From: JAAYUD01 sp963676865 | Lineage (GTDB): Bacteria; Bacteroidota; Bacteroidia; Bacteroidales; Bacteroidaceae | DNA: 64,000 nt | Reading direction: 5' to 3' | NCBI GenBank assembly: GCA_963676865.2 | Contig: CAXXSS010000001.1 | Coordinates: 1,922,001 to 1,986,000 of the forward strand | Shown here: piece after piece, positions 44,170-53,207 of the stretch | How positions within the stretch are numbered: the stretch's first letter is position 1 | How the letters are laid out: each line of letters starts with the position of its first letter | Notes under the pieces: model-generated | The model's input: the letters and a program-made list of their open reading frames with translations, nothing else | Databases searched by the model: none | Told to the model about the DNA's origin: nothing | Translations under genes and position numbers: made by a program

Positions 44170-46341
44170 ATGAAGAAATATTTATTGTTACTTTTATGCT
44201 GCTTGTATGGATTATCCTTACAGGCTCAAACGCCTAAACTGAGATTCCATAATGGGAAGTTTAAAATTTTACAACTTACAGATTTACATTGGATAGAAGA
44301 CGATACATATCGTTCTCGTGACGATAGTACTTATCATTTAATACAAAATATGCTTCAGGTAGAGCATCCCGACCTTGTTATTCTAACCGGCGATATTGTT
44401 GTTTCCAGGAATGCGTTAGTGGCGTGGAAAAAAATAACGGATCTTTTTGTAAACGAGAAAACTTATTTTGCTGTTACATTCGGGAACCATGATGAAGAGA
44501 CCGATGTAAATAATGCTCAAGTATTGAGTTTCCTTCGTACCGTACCTTACAATTTAACTTATGACGCGGAGAAATTAAGCGGCTCAGGGAATTGTACACT
44601 TCCTATTTATTCTTCAAATGGAGATGCTGAAAAATGGATGTTGTATTTGTTCGATTCGCACAATTTAGTCAAAGATTACGCACTTGGATATTATGATTGG
44701 ATACACCACGATCAGATAGATTGGTATAGAAGGACAAGTAATGAGGTGACGGCACGCAATGGACGAAAGTTGCCTTCGTTGGCGTTCTTTCATATTCCGT
44801 TGCCGGAGTATAGTTCCGTATTGTCCTATTGTGCACCAGTTGGTACGAAGGGGGAAGATGTGTGTCCGCCTTCCATCAATAGTGGACTTTGTGCTGCATT
44901 CCTAGAGCAAAAGGATGTGATCGGTACATTTGCCGGACACGATCACAACGATGATTATTTAGTTGATTTTAATGGTTATTTTACATTGGCTTATGGCCGC
45001 AAAACCGGTTATCCGGCAGCTTATAAAGAAATATTGGATAGGGGAGGTCGTGTTATCAACTTGCGTGAGAATGAGGCTGTCTTTGATACTTATATCCTCG
45101 ACTTAAAAGGAGTGCATGATAGATATTCCTTTGAGCAAAAGAATAAGGGTACTGATATTCCACAGTTCAATGGTTCGTTTATTCAACGTGAGTTGGTTGC
45201 TCATTGGGACAGTAATCGTTGGGATATGGAAATGAAAATGTTGAAGGAGGCTGGCATGAAGTATTTAATTTATGCTCCTGCCCTAGAAACTGATGAGAAA
45301 AAGACTTTCGCCTGCTATCCTACGTCTTTATGCAAGAATTATGATAAGACTTTAGAAAAATGTCTTGCCAGTGCTCAGAAAAATGGCATTAAGATATTCA
45401 TAGGATTAAACTTCAACGAGAGATGGTGGAAGGTAGATTATAGTGCCGATTGGCTGATTGATCAAATGAAGATTGGAAATAAGGTTGCGGATGAACTGGT
45501 TGCTTTATACAAAAAGAAATATCCAGATGCCATGTATGGCTGGTACTGGGTATGGGAAGTAGATAATGTAGCATGCAAAACACCCGAACGTCAAGCTGTT
45601 CTTGCTCAGGTGTTGAATACGAACTTGGATCATCTCACGAAGATTGCTCCTGATATGCCTTTGCTGTTGTCTCCTTTCATGAATGAGAAACTAGGTACTT
45701 CTGATGAGTGTGGGAAGCTTTGGCAAAATGTATTTGCTCAAACTCATTTCAGAAACAATGATATATTTGCTCCTCAAGATTGCATTGGAGCCGGCGGATT
45801 GACTTTGGAACATTTGGAAGATTGGTTTTATAAGTTGAAGATGGCTGTCAATACTAAACCGGGGCTTAAGTTCTGGAGTAATGTAGAAACTTTCGATCAT
45901 CGTTTCTGGACAAGTGCTCCTTTATCCAGAGTCAAACAACAGTTGGAAACAACGAATCGCTATGTCAGTAACTTTATCTGTTTTGCTTATAGTCATTATG
46001 ATAGTCCGTACGTAGTGAGCAATACATATCATAAGGCGTATTTGGATTATTGCAAAGACGGAGTCCTACCTCAATGCGATGCTCCTCAGGCTGTTCAGAA
46101 TGTGTCTGCTCAGAAAACAGAGCAAGGCGTACTTGTTAAGTGGACAGCCGAAAAAGACAATCATATTGCCGGTTTCTCCATTTATTACAATGGAGCACTG
46201 TTGATGAGAGTTGGAGTGAAAGCAAATGAAATCCCCACGGAGTATCTTCATAAAACTACCGACACTGCGATAGGACAATATGAAGTTGCCGCTTATGATG
46301 CGATAGGCAATGAATCTCAAAAGGTTGAAGCAAAAAACTAA
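44170..46341 (+). CDS. Metallophosphoesterase-DUF4434-FN3 fusion
   Basis: 723 residues, signal peptide MKKYLLLLLCCLYGLSLQAQ. The N-terminal 310 residues form a calcineurin-like phosphoesterase with every metal motif: QLTDLHW, LTGDIV, FGNHDEE, FFHIPLPEY and FAGHDHNDD. Residues about 335-625 are DUF4434, with Glu463 in YGWYWVWEVDN and Glu573 in FWSNVETF. The rest is an FN3-like domain (GVLVKWTAEKDNHIAGFSIY). The two parts exist separately here as 53208 (phosphoesterase) and 28582 (DUF4434-FN3), so the fusion indicates that they act on the same substrate. Phosphate or phosphodiester removal from a glycan is the natural reading. Confidence 0.85.
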   Translation: MKKYLLLLLCCLYGLSLQAQTPKLRFHNGKFKILQLTDLHWIEDDTYRSRDDSTYHLIQNMLQVEHPDLVILTGDIVVSRNALVAWKKITDLFVNEKTYFAVTFGNHDEETDVNNAQVLSFLRTVPYNLTYDAEKLSGSGNCTLPIYSSNGDAEKWMLYLFDSHNLVKDYALGYYDWIHHDQIDWYRRTSNEVTARNGRKLPSLAFFHIPLPEYSSVLSYCAPVGTKGEDVCPPSINSGLCAAFLEQKDVIGTFAGHDHNDDYLVDFNGYFTLAYGRKTGYPAAYKEILDRGGRVINLRENEAVFDTYILDLKGVHDRYSFEQKNKGTDIPQFNGSFIQRELVAHWDSNRWDMEMKMLKEAGMKYLIYAPALETDEKKTFACYPTSLCKNYDKTLEKCLASAQKNGIKIFIGLNFNERWWKVDYSADWLIDQMKIGNKVADELVALYKKKYPDAMYGWYWVWEVDNVACKTPERQAVLAQVLNTNLDHLTKIAPDMPLLLSPFMNEKLGTSDECGKLWQNVFAQTHFRNNDIFAPQDCIGAGGLTLEHLEDWFYKLKMAVNTKPGLKFWSNVETFDHRFWTSAPLSRVKQQLETTNRYVSNFICFAYSHYDSPYVVSNTYHKAYLDYCKDGVLPQCDAPQAVQNVSAQKTEQGVLVKWTAEKDNHIAGFSIYYNGALLMRVGVKANEIPTEYLHKTTDTAIGQYEVAAYDAIGNESQKVEAKN

Positions 46342-46345
46342 GAAT

Positions 46346-47839
46346 ATGTTTAGCAAGTATTTATATTCATTATTATTGATAGGTTGGTTTGTTACCATAC
46401 CTACTTTTGCAACTGGTGATAAGATACAGCCTATCAAAGGCACATTTATTAATCTGGCATATCAGGATGTACGCAATAAGTATATGGATCCTCAGTATTT
46501 CGATAATACCGATCCCGATATGTGGAAAGCGAAGGTTAGAGAGTTGCATGATATGGGCATGGAATATCTCGTATTTATGGCTATAGCCAATGAAGGGCAG
46601 TCTTATTATCCCTCTAAAATAATGCCATGGATATACGATAAAAAGCGCGAAAGTCCGGTAGATGCTATTATGGATGAAGCCGACCGCCTTAAGATGAAGG
46701 TCTTTATGAGTATCGGGTGGGCACAAAATCAGGACGATGATCTTCGGAAGCCCGAGATTAAACAGCGCCAGTTGGATATCATGAAAGAAGTGGCTTCTAT
46801 TTATGGGCATCGTCCTTCTTTTTATGGTTGGTATCTGCCGGTCGAAGATTGTCTTTGTCCTGTCTTTGCCGACCATGCCGTGAAAGCTGTCAATGAACTA
46901 AGCGAACGTGCCCGCACATTGACTCCCGCTAAAAAGATTATGATTTCTCCCTATGGCATTTATGAGTCTGCTTTCGAAGACCCTGCATTCGAAAAACAAT
47001 TGGCTAAACTCAAAGTAGATATCATTGCTTATCAAGACGAGGTTGGGTGCGTCAGAGAACCCTTCCCCATACCCAATCTAAAGAAACATTGGAAGTTGTT
47101 GAGAGATATTCACCAAAGATTGCATATAGAGTTGTGGGCCAATTGTGAATCATTTACTTGGGAAGGGGCAACCAACGACAGAACTTCGGCACTGATACCT
47201 GCCGCTTTTCCACGGTTGTTGTCTCAACTTGCTATTGCTTCTCAGGCTCCGGTCGACAATATCATTTCGTTCAGTGTTTGTGGTATCATAGATTCGCCCA
47301 ATACAAACTATCACTTGGGGCAACCTGTGTGGTCGCAAAAAGTATATAACGATTATGTAGCGTGGAAGAAGGGTGATGAATATTGGTCGCTTTTTGAAGC
47401 TAGTTTGATGGGGAGGCTCAAGAATGCGGCAGATACTTCAATGTCTTCAGATAAAGAGTTGTTTGATGGTCAGCTTGCCGAAGAAAACATGAACGACGTA
47501 CGTTGGGTCAAGTTTGATAAAGGTTACCATGAAATAATTGTCGATATGAAACATCAAAAGGATATTCAAAAGATATTTATGAGATTGCTGAATTATCATC
47601 CGGGTAATATCGGAATGCCACTCAAGGTCTATTTATATCTTTCGGATCAAGGGGATTCGTATAGTTTGGCTGCTGTCAAAGATGCTCCATACTTTCCCAA
47701 TACTAATCATGATGCATGGATTGATGGCATCTTTATCAATCAAGTCAACAAGAATGCTAGATACCTTAAAATTGCTTTTAATGCACCTCAACCGGTATAT
47801 ATAGACGAGATATACATAAATCCGTCTTGCGAAAAATAA
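46346..47839 (+). CDS. DUF4434 protein with C-terminal beta-sandwich
   Basis: Start at ATG 46346 (MFSKYLYSLLLIGWFVTIPT), four bases after the previous stop; an upstream in-frame ATG at 46310 lies inside that gene. 497 residues with a Sec signal. The DUF4434 domain (EYLVFMAIANEGQSYYPSKI, MKVFMSIGWAQNQDD) has Glu167 in SFYGWYLPVEDC, IAYQDEVGC and Glu268 in LWANCESFTWEG. The last 130 residues (VRWVKFDKGYHEIIVDMKHQ to YIDEIYINPS) resemble a discoidin/DUF5109-type carbohydrate-binding sandwich. It is the most divergent of the five DUF4434 proteins, so it may have a different linkage preference. Confidence 0.78.
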   Translation: MFSKYLYSLLLIGWFVTIPTFATGDKIQPIKGTFINLAYQDVRNKYMDPQYFDNTDPDMWKAKVRELHDMGMEYLVFMAIANEGQSYYPSKIMPWIYDKKRESPVDAIMDEADRLKMKVFMSIGWAQNQDDDLRKPEIKQRQLDIMKEVASIYGHRPSFYGWYLPVEDCLCPVFADHAVKAVNELSERARTLTPAKKIMISPYGIYESAFEDPAFEKQLAKLKVDIIAYQDEVGCVREPFPIPNLKKHWKLLRDIHQRLHIELWANCESFTWEGATNDRTSALIPAAFPRLLSQLAIASQAPVDNIISFSVCGIIDSPNTNYHLGQPVWSQKVYNDYVAWKKGDEYWSLFEASLMGRLKNAADTSMSSDKELFDGQLAEENMNDVRWVKFDKGYHEIIVDMKHQKDIQKIFMRLLNYHPGNIGMPLKVYLYLSDQGDSYSLAAVKDAPYFPNTNHDAWIDGIFINQVNKNARYLKIAFNAPQPVYIDEIYINPSCEK

Positions 47840-47863
47840 AAAGATAGATAAACAACGGAATTA

Positions 47864-48928
47864 ATGAATAGCAGTTATATGAAAAATAAATTTTTAGAAG
47901 AAATCGAAGAACAGCCACAGGCCTTACACAATACCATATCGTATTATAAAGACGGTGAAGGAAGCAATATATTGAGTCATGTTTCGGATTTGTGGCATTC
48001 CGGTAAATACGATAAAATGATATTGACCGGAATGGGGAGCTCTTATTTTATATCGCAATCTACTGCCTCTATGCTGGCAGCTCAAGGGGTGCCGGCATTT
48101 GCTCTTAGTGCAAGCGAACTGTTGCATTATCAACTCCCTATTGTTCGGCCAAATACATTGTTGGTTTGCATATCCCAATCGGGAGAAAGCTACGAGGTGG
48201 TGCAGTTGATACAACAGCTGCCTGCCGGTATTACTATGGTAGCTATCTGCAATGAAAAAGAAAGTTCTTTGGCTGCTCGGGCCGATTATACCTTGTTGTC
48301 GGTTGCTGGAAAGGAATTGATGACTTCAACGAAGACTTTTACTTCGTCTATGTTGGTGGCTTGTTTATTGGTCCATGCCATTATTGGCGATCAGATCCAA
48401 ACCCTGATCAGCTCACTACCCGATGCTACTTCTCGTATCTTGGAAGAAAGTGATGTGTTGATGGAAAATGTGAGACCATTCTTTGAAGACTGTCAATCGT
48501 TATTATTTATTGGACGTGGAACAGATATTGCCGTTGCTCTACAGAGTGCTTTGATGTTTATGGAGGCAACAAATACTTTCGCGTCGGCAATGTTGGGAGG
48601 CGAATTTCGTCATGGCCCGTTAGAAATGGTTGCGAAGAACTTTCGTGGCGTGATTTTCTCTAATTCTCATACCGAAACATATCCCGCTATGGTTCGCTTA
48701 GTAGATAATATATTGAAATTCGATGGGAAAGTGATCTTTGTGACAGACAAGAAAACCGGTATTCGGCACGACAATCTGTTCGAAATAGAAATAAAGGGCG
48801 AAGATCCGGATATGTGGAGCATACTGTCCGTTATTCCTATTCAGATGATGGTGATTGATTGGGCTAAAATAAAAGGAATGACGCCTGGAGAGTTTTCACA
48901 TGGAGGCAAAGTAACTGTTATCGAATAA
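47864..48928 (+). CDS. Double-SIS sugar-phosphate isomerase/deaminase-like enzyme
   Basis: 354 residues, cytoplasmic, resembling the isomerase half of GlmS and the FrlB/AgaS/NagB-II group. The first SIS domain has LTGMGSSYFISQSTASMLAA and VCISQSGESYEVVQLIQQL. The second has LFIGRGTDIAVALQSALMFM and MLGGEFRHGPLEMVA with the Glu/His pair typical of these catalytic sites. The closing GEFSHGGKVTVIE mimics the GlmS C-terminus. Glutaminase is absent, so it is not GlmS itself. With the adjacent ROK kinase it points to catabolism of an amino sugar or its phosphate. An ATG at 47879 is an alternative start. Confidence 0.83.
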   Translation: MNSSYMKNKFLEEIEEQPQALHNTISYYKDGEGSNILSHVSDLWHSGKYDKMILTGMGSSYFISQSTASMLAAQGVPAFALSASELLHYQLPIVRPNTLLVCISQSGESYEVVQLIQQLPAGITMVAICNEKESSLAARADYTLLSVAGKELMTSTKTFTSSMLVACLLVHAIIGDQIQTLISSLPDATSRILEESDVLMENVRPFFEDCQSLLFIGRGTDIAVALQSALMFMEATNTFASAMLGGEFRHGPLEMVAKNFRGVIFSNSHTETYPAMVRLVDNILKFDGKVIFVTDKKTGIRHDNLFEIEIKGEDPDMWSILSVIPIQMMVIDWAKIKGMTPGEFSHGGKVTVIE

Positions 48929-48929
48929 A

Positions 48930-49826
48930 ATGGAGAAGCAAAGAATAGCAATAGGGGTCGATATAGGAGGAACAAGTATTCGTGTCGGTATTGTCGGGGC
49001 AGATGGCGTTCCCATTGGTATTATTAAAAGTATTCCGACTAATGCGCAATGCTCGCCCACTAAGATCGTAAATAACTTTGTGCGCCTTTTGGGAGAAGTT
49101 TGGGAAGAGGCTCAAGTCTACGATGTCCAAGGCATTGGCATCGGATGCACGGGGCCTATAGACAATGAAAGAGGAATAATTCTTGATGTGGCCAATTTGC
49201 CTACACTCAAGAACTATCCGCTGAAAGACAGGTTGCTCAAAGATTTTAAGACGAACATTGTTTTTGATAATGATGCCAACGATTATATTTTGGGTGAGGC
49301 TGTTTATGGAGCGGGGCAGAATGCTTCTTCTGTGCTTGGATTTACATTGGGCACCGGACTAGGATGTGCCTTTGTCGATTCCGGTAAAATAAAACAAGGC
49401 ACTACGGGTTGTTTTGGCGAAATATGGACTTCTCCCTATAAAGATGGTATTATTGAAGATTATGTATCTGGGAAAGCAATTTCCAAATCTTACAATCAGT
49501 TGGTTGGAAAAGTGTGCTCGGCTACCGAAGTGGCCGAATTGGGGCGCAAAGGAAACCGCAGGGCTGTAGAAACGTGGAATATGTTTGCCGCCGATCTGGC
49601 TTATGTGCTTTCTTGGACGGTTAATATGACAGATCCCGCAGTCGTTGTGTTGGGAGGTTCGCTGGTTAAGTCGGCCGATCTGTTTTTAGAGAAGACTGAC
49701 AAGTTGTTTCGTCAGTATATCAGTTCGCCATTGGTCAATACGGTACTGTTGAAGACAGCTTTGCTAGGCGACTACGCCGGTGTAATCGGAGCTGCTCTTT
49801 CAGTTATAAATTCCACCGAAGAATGA
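48930..49826 (+). CDS. ROK-family sugar kinase, zinc motif missing
   Basis: 298 residues starting one base after the SIS stop. The N-terminal phosphate loop is IAIGVDIGGTSIRVGIVGAD. FDNDANDYILGEAVYGAGQN contains the catalytic Asp of the DND motif, and GFTLGTGLGCAFVDSG is the next ROK block. The usual ROK GELGH...CxCGxxGCxE zinc site is replaced by GCFGEIWTSPYKDGIIEDYV, so the metal Cys and His residues are absent. ROK kinases phosphorylate glucose, N-acetylglucosamine, N-acetylmannosamine or fructose. Next to the SIS enzyme, a hexosamine or other unusual hexose is likely. Confidence 0.85.
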   Translation: MEKQRIAIGVDIGGTSIRVGIVGADGVPIGIIKSIPTNAQCSPTKIVNNFVRLLGEVWEEAQVYDVQGIGIGCTGPIDNERGIILDVANLPTLKNYPLKDRLLKDFKTNIVFDNDANDYILGEAVYGAGQNASSVLGFTLGTGLGCAFVDSGKIKQGTTGCFGEIWTSPYKDGIIEDYVSGKAISKSYNQLVGKVCSATEVAELGRKGNRRAVETWNMFAADLAYVLSWTVNMTDPAVVVLGGSLVKSADLFLEKTDKLFRQYISSPLVNTVLLKTALLGDYAGVIGAALSVINSTEE

Positions 49827-52600
49827 GAAAGACGATTATTGCAATATTGGCGCTATTGGGATGTTATACCGTCGCTTGCGCACAAGAAAAGACATTGACG
49901 CATTGGCAGATCAAGAACTCGTCCGAGGTCGAGGCTTCTGATGATAAAGTGTCCGACACTTCGTATCTACCTCACAATTGGTACAAGACTACGGTTCCCT
50001 CTACCGTGTTGAATGCGTTAATAAAGAATGGAGTTTATCCCGATCCGCGTGTGGGGATGAACAATTACCTCATTCCTGACGTTTCGGACGAATTCAACCA
50101 AAAAATGGGTCTGAGCAAGTACAACTATCTTAAGAATGGGCGTAATCCATGGCAAGATCCTTATTGGTATCGCACGGTAGTCGATGTGCCCCGTTCGTAT
50201 AAAGGCAAAAAACTGTGGCTCAAATTGTATGGAATCAATTACCGTGCAGATGTTTGGGTCAATGGGCATCTGGTGGCAGATAAGAATAGTATATATGGCA
50301 TGTTTCGCCGCTTCAAGTTGGATATTACTCGTTATGTTGTATCGGGCGCGCACAATTGTATTGCGCTCAAGGTATATCAGGTAGATCATCCGGGTGTTCC
50401 TACTCCCGGCACTCAATTCAAAGTCTTTGGTCCTACACGAGGGCACGCCACGGATATCTTCAAAGACGAGACGCTGAAAATGTCCGGAGGGTGGGATTGT
50501 GCACCGGTAGTGCGCGACCGCAATATGGGCGTTTATCAGAAAGTAGCGATAGAGGCTACCGGTGATGCATTATTGGAGAATCCGTTTGTGGTGACTACAT
50601 TGCCCAACGGAGATACCTCGTTGGCAGATGTAAAGGTAAGGGTTGATGTCCGAAATGTTTCGGATAAGGCTATTGACGGAAAACTTCGGGTATCTATCAA
50701 TCTGCTCAATCAGGTACAATTCCCTTCGTATACAAAAACGATGGAAGGGCGCATGCGTCCAATCACATTGTCTCAAAATATATCCTTAGCCCCTCAGTCT
50801 CACCAAGTCATCGAATTCTCGTCGGCCGATTATCCGCAATTAAGAATACAGAAACCATATCTATGGTATCCGAATGGTTATGGGCAGCAATATTTGCATC
50901 ATTTGAAACTGCAACTGTTGGCAAAAGGAGGAATATCTGATGAGAAAGAACTCGACTTCGGCCTCAGAGAGGTGAAGAAAGAACTCAAGTACATCGGAAA
51001 AGAGGCCGGATTGGTCTATTATGTCAATGGTCGAAAAGTGTTTTGTAAGGGCGGATGGATACAACCCGATATGTTGTTGGACGATTCAGAGAAACGGATT
51101 TACGACCAGATGCGTCTCATTGCCGACGCCAACGTCAACTTGATAGGTAGCGAAGATATGCCTTCGCCCGATGATGCTTGGTTGGAAAGTTGCGATAAGT
51201 ATGGCATCATGGTATGGCACGTGTTTTTGCAATGTTGGCGCATGTATCCGGGTACGGAAACCGAACATTATCCGCTAGATCACGATTTGGCGGTACGCGG
51301 TGTCGAAGATGTGGTGTTGAGGTATCGCAATCATCCTTCCATTATCTCGTGGTTCGGTGTCAATGAGGTTGTTCCCGACGAGCAACTTTATCGGGCAATG
51401 AAACAGAAGGTGAATCAATTGGACACCACCCGCCCCTATATTCCTACTACAAGCATCAGTTGGGATGTGGAGAAGCAAACGCCCTATATGCTCGAAGATA
51501 CGCCTACCGGTACTACAGACGACGGCGCTCCTGATTATGGATGGGCTCCGTCAAATTACTTCTTCGATAAAGTCAGAGAAGTGCATCTACAGATGTTCAG
51601 AAATGAACTGGGTATGCCTTCAATGCCTTTATACGCGAGTTTGAAGAAGTTTATACCTACTACCGCCGATCATAAAGACATAGACAAACCTTATTTCCCA
51701 CTTGATAGTATATGGGCAGAACATGGGGCATGGGATGTAGATAACTATTGCTATCGCGCTTACGATAACGCTATCCGAACGATGTTTGGCGATCCTAAAG
51801 ATGCCGAGCAGTACTCGCAATGGGCTCAATATCTCAATGCCGACGGTTATAGAGCTATGTTCGAAGCCGCCAATCATCGCATGTGGGATATTACGTCGGG
51901 CGTAATGATATGGAAACTTAATTCTTGTTGGCCGGATGTGGGGTGGCAAATTTACGATTGGTATTTGAACCCCAACGCTGCATATTATTTTGCAAAGAAG
52001 GCAATGGAACCCATTCATGTGCAGCTGAATGCAAACGACTTTAAACTATCTGTCGTCAATGCCACACTAAATCCTTTGCGGAACGTTGAACTTACTGCCA
52101 AGGTCGTAGATAAGAATCTGAATGTGGTTTGGCAGTACGCTACCAAAATAGATTCCGTTGAGGCCAATAGTTATAAAGAAATGGTAGCTGTGCCGCAACA
52201 AGGGATGTATACCGATCCTTATTTTGTGAAATTGGAATTGAAAGATGCTGAAGGAAAATTGTTATCCGATAATTTATATTGGTTTTACTCTCAGCATATC
52301 GATCTGGTAGGTTTGACCGCCTTTAAAAGTCCTCAGCTGAAAACAGGTATCTCTGTGACGAAAAAGGACGGAGAATATATCTGCGACATTCAGCTTGAGA
52401 ACAACACGCAGCAATTGTCCTTTTTCAATCAGCTGGCATTATTGGATGGAAAAGGAAATGAACTTCATCCTGTCTTTTGGAGTGATAACTTCGTGACGCT
52501 ATTCCCTGGCGAGAAAAAGCAAATCAGAGCTTATGTGGCAACTTGCGATGCGGGCGTAGCAACCCCTCAATTGGAAATAAATAATTACGGGGCGAAATAG
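49823..52600 (+). CDS. GH2 glycoside hydrolase (beta-mannosidase/exo-glucosaminidase-like)
   Basis: 925 residues, signal peptide to about YTVACAQ. The architecture is sugar-binding sandwich (PYWYRTVVDVPRSYKGKKLW, YRADVWVNGHLVADK), Ig-like domain, TIM barrel, then C-terminal sandwiches, as in multi-domain GH2 exo-enzymes. Probable acid/base is Glu515 in SWFGVNEVVPDE and nucleophile Glu595 in RNELGMPSMP, 80 residues apart. LPHNWYKTTVPSTVLNALIK near residue 52 is like beta-mannosidases and exo-beta-glucosaminidases. The four-base overlap with the ROK gene suggests that its product feeds that kinase. The exact sugar is uncertain. Confidence 0.9.
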   Translation: MRKTIIAILALLGCYTVACAQEKTLTHWQIKNSSEVEASDDKVSDTSYLPHNWYKTTVPSTVLNALIKNGVYPDPRVGMNNYLIPDVSDEFNQKMGLSKYNYLKNGRNPWQDPYWYRTVVDVPRSYKGKKLWLKLYGINYRADVWVNGHLVADKNSIYGMFRRFKLDITRYVVSGAHNCIALKVYQVDHPGVPTPGTQFKVFGPTRGHATDIFKDETLKMSGGWDCAPVVRDRNMGVYQKVAIEATGDALLENPFVVTTLPNGDTSLADVKVRVDVRNVSDKAIDGKLRVSINLLNQVQFPSYTKTMEGRMRPITLSQNISLAPQSHQVIEFSSADYPQLRIQKPYLWYPNGYGQQYLHHLKLQLLAKGGISDEKELDFGLREVKKELKYIGKEAGLVYYVNGRKVFCKGGWIQPDMLLDDSEKRIYDQMRLIADANVNLIGSEDMPSPDDAWLESCDKYGIMVWHVFLQCWRMYPGTETEHYPLDHDLAVRGVEDVVLRYRNHPSIISWFGVNEVVPDEQLYRAMKQKVNQLDTTRPYIPTTSISWDVEKQTPYMLEDTPTGTTDDGAPDYGWAPSNYFFDKVREVHLQMFRNELGMPSMPLYASLKKFIPTTADHKDIDKPYFPLDSIWAEHGAWDVDNYCYRAYDNAIRTMFGDPKDAEQYSQWAQYLNADGYRAMFEAANHRMWDITSGVMIWKLNSCWPDVGWQIYDWYLNPNAAYYFAKKAMEPIHVQLNANDFKLSVVNATLNPLRNVELTAKVVDKNLNVVWQYATKIDSVEANSYKEMVAVPQQGMYTDPYFVKLELKDAEGKLLSDNLYWFYSQHIDLVGLTAFKSPQLKTGISVTKKDGEYICDIQLENNTQQLSFFNQLALLDGKGNELHPVFWSDNFVTLFPGEKKQIRAYVATCDAGVATPQLEINNYGAK

Positions 52601-52620
52601 AAGTCTCTTCAATTCATACT

Positions 52621-52667
52621 TTGCGTGTAATGAATAAGTTAGCATAATACTTATTCATTACACGCAA
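52621..52667 (+). terminator. Hairpin ending the GH27-to-GH2 gene series
   Basis: A 19-bp perfect stem (52621-52639 with 52649-52667, core TTGCGTGTAATGAATAAGT) and a nine-base loop, followed by gttcttttattta. Twenty bases after the GH2 stop. Confidence 0.75.
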
Positions 52668-52701
52668 GTTCTTTTATTTACTAAAGCAACATACATGGTT
52701 A

Positions 52702-52867
52702 ACATCCGTTAGTTTTGATTTCTACATAAGTATGTTTCTCTCAAAACTATTATTAGTATTTACCGTCTCACAGCTGTGAGACAAGTGTCTCACTTGTGTG
52801 CGACAGGTGTATCACACGTGTGAGACGACTGTATCACAACCGTGAGACGCAAATAACTAACGGATGT
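52702..52867. repeat. 166-bp block framed by 13-bp inverted repeats
   Basis: ACATCCGTTAGTT (52702-52714) and AACTAACGGATGT (52855-52867) are exact complements and enclose the 22-bp tandem array plus about 50 bases of AT-rich sequence. It could be a small mobile unit or a regulatory module. No target duplication was recognised. Confidence 0.6.
52763..52848. repeat. Four tandem 22-bp dyad units
   Basis: Units begin at 52763, 52785, 52807 and 52829, an exact 22-bp period. Each has GT(C/A)TCAC-NNNN-GTGAGAC form. The centres are AGCT, TTGT, ACGT and AACC, and unit 2 has GTGCGAC as right half. Unit 1 contains the 18-bp palindrome GTCTCACAGCTGTGAGAC. About two helical turns per unit puts all sites on one face of the DNA, as in an operator array. 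There are no spacers, so it is not a CRISPR. It lies upstream of the metallophosphoesterase gene at 53208. Confidence 0.8.
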
Positions 52868-53096
52868 AAATAGCATATGTATCTTTAGTTATGGCCACTT
52901 CATCAGTATGTTTTCAATGAGACATACTTTAGTTATTTTAGTGTCATCTGCTTCTGCATAAATGGATGTATAGATACTCCTTGTGCCAGATGCTGAGAAT
53001 GAGTTGGCTAGATGGAAATAGCTATGACAAGAGAGTTGGCATGAATTTTCGATAGATGTTTGTGAAAATCTTACGCGAATTTAAAATTATTATTAC

Positions 53097-53104
53097 TACT
53101 TTTG
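53097..53104 (+). promoter_or_regulatory. -7 element upstream of the free metallophosphoesterase
   Basis: TACTTTTG fits TAnnTTTG about 104 bases before the start codon. No convincing -33 TTG was found. The remainder of 52868-53207 shows nothing further. Confidence 0.4.
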
Positions 53105-53207
53105 TTGAAACAAACAAGGTCTTTTCTAAAATCAATTTTTTTTATAATGTACATTTCTCCAGAGAGGTGTATAGCCTGTGTTTATTTTACTAATTAAAAT
53201 CTGATTA

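Noticed and set aside
47864..48928. Glucosamine-6-phosphate synthase (GlmS)
   Set aside because: The N-terminal glutaminase domain with its catalytic cysteine is absent; only the two SIS domains remain.
52763..52848. Possible CRISPR array
   Set aside because: Units are contiguous at 22 bp with no unique spacers and only four repeats; no cas genes nearby.
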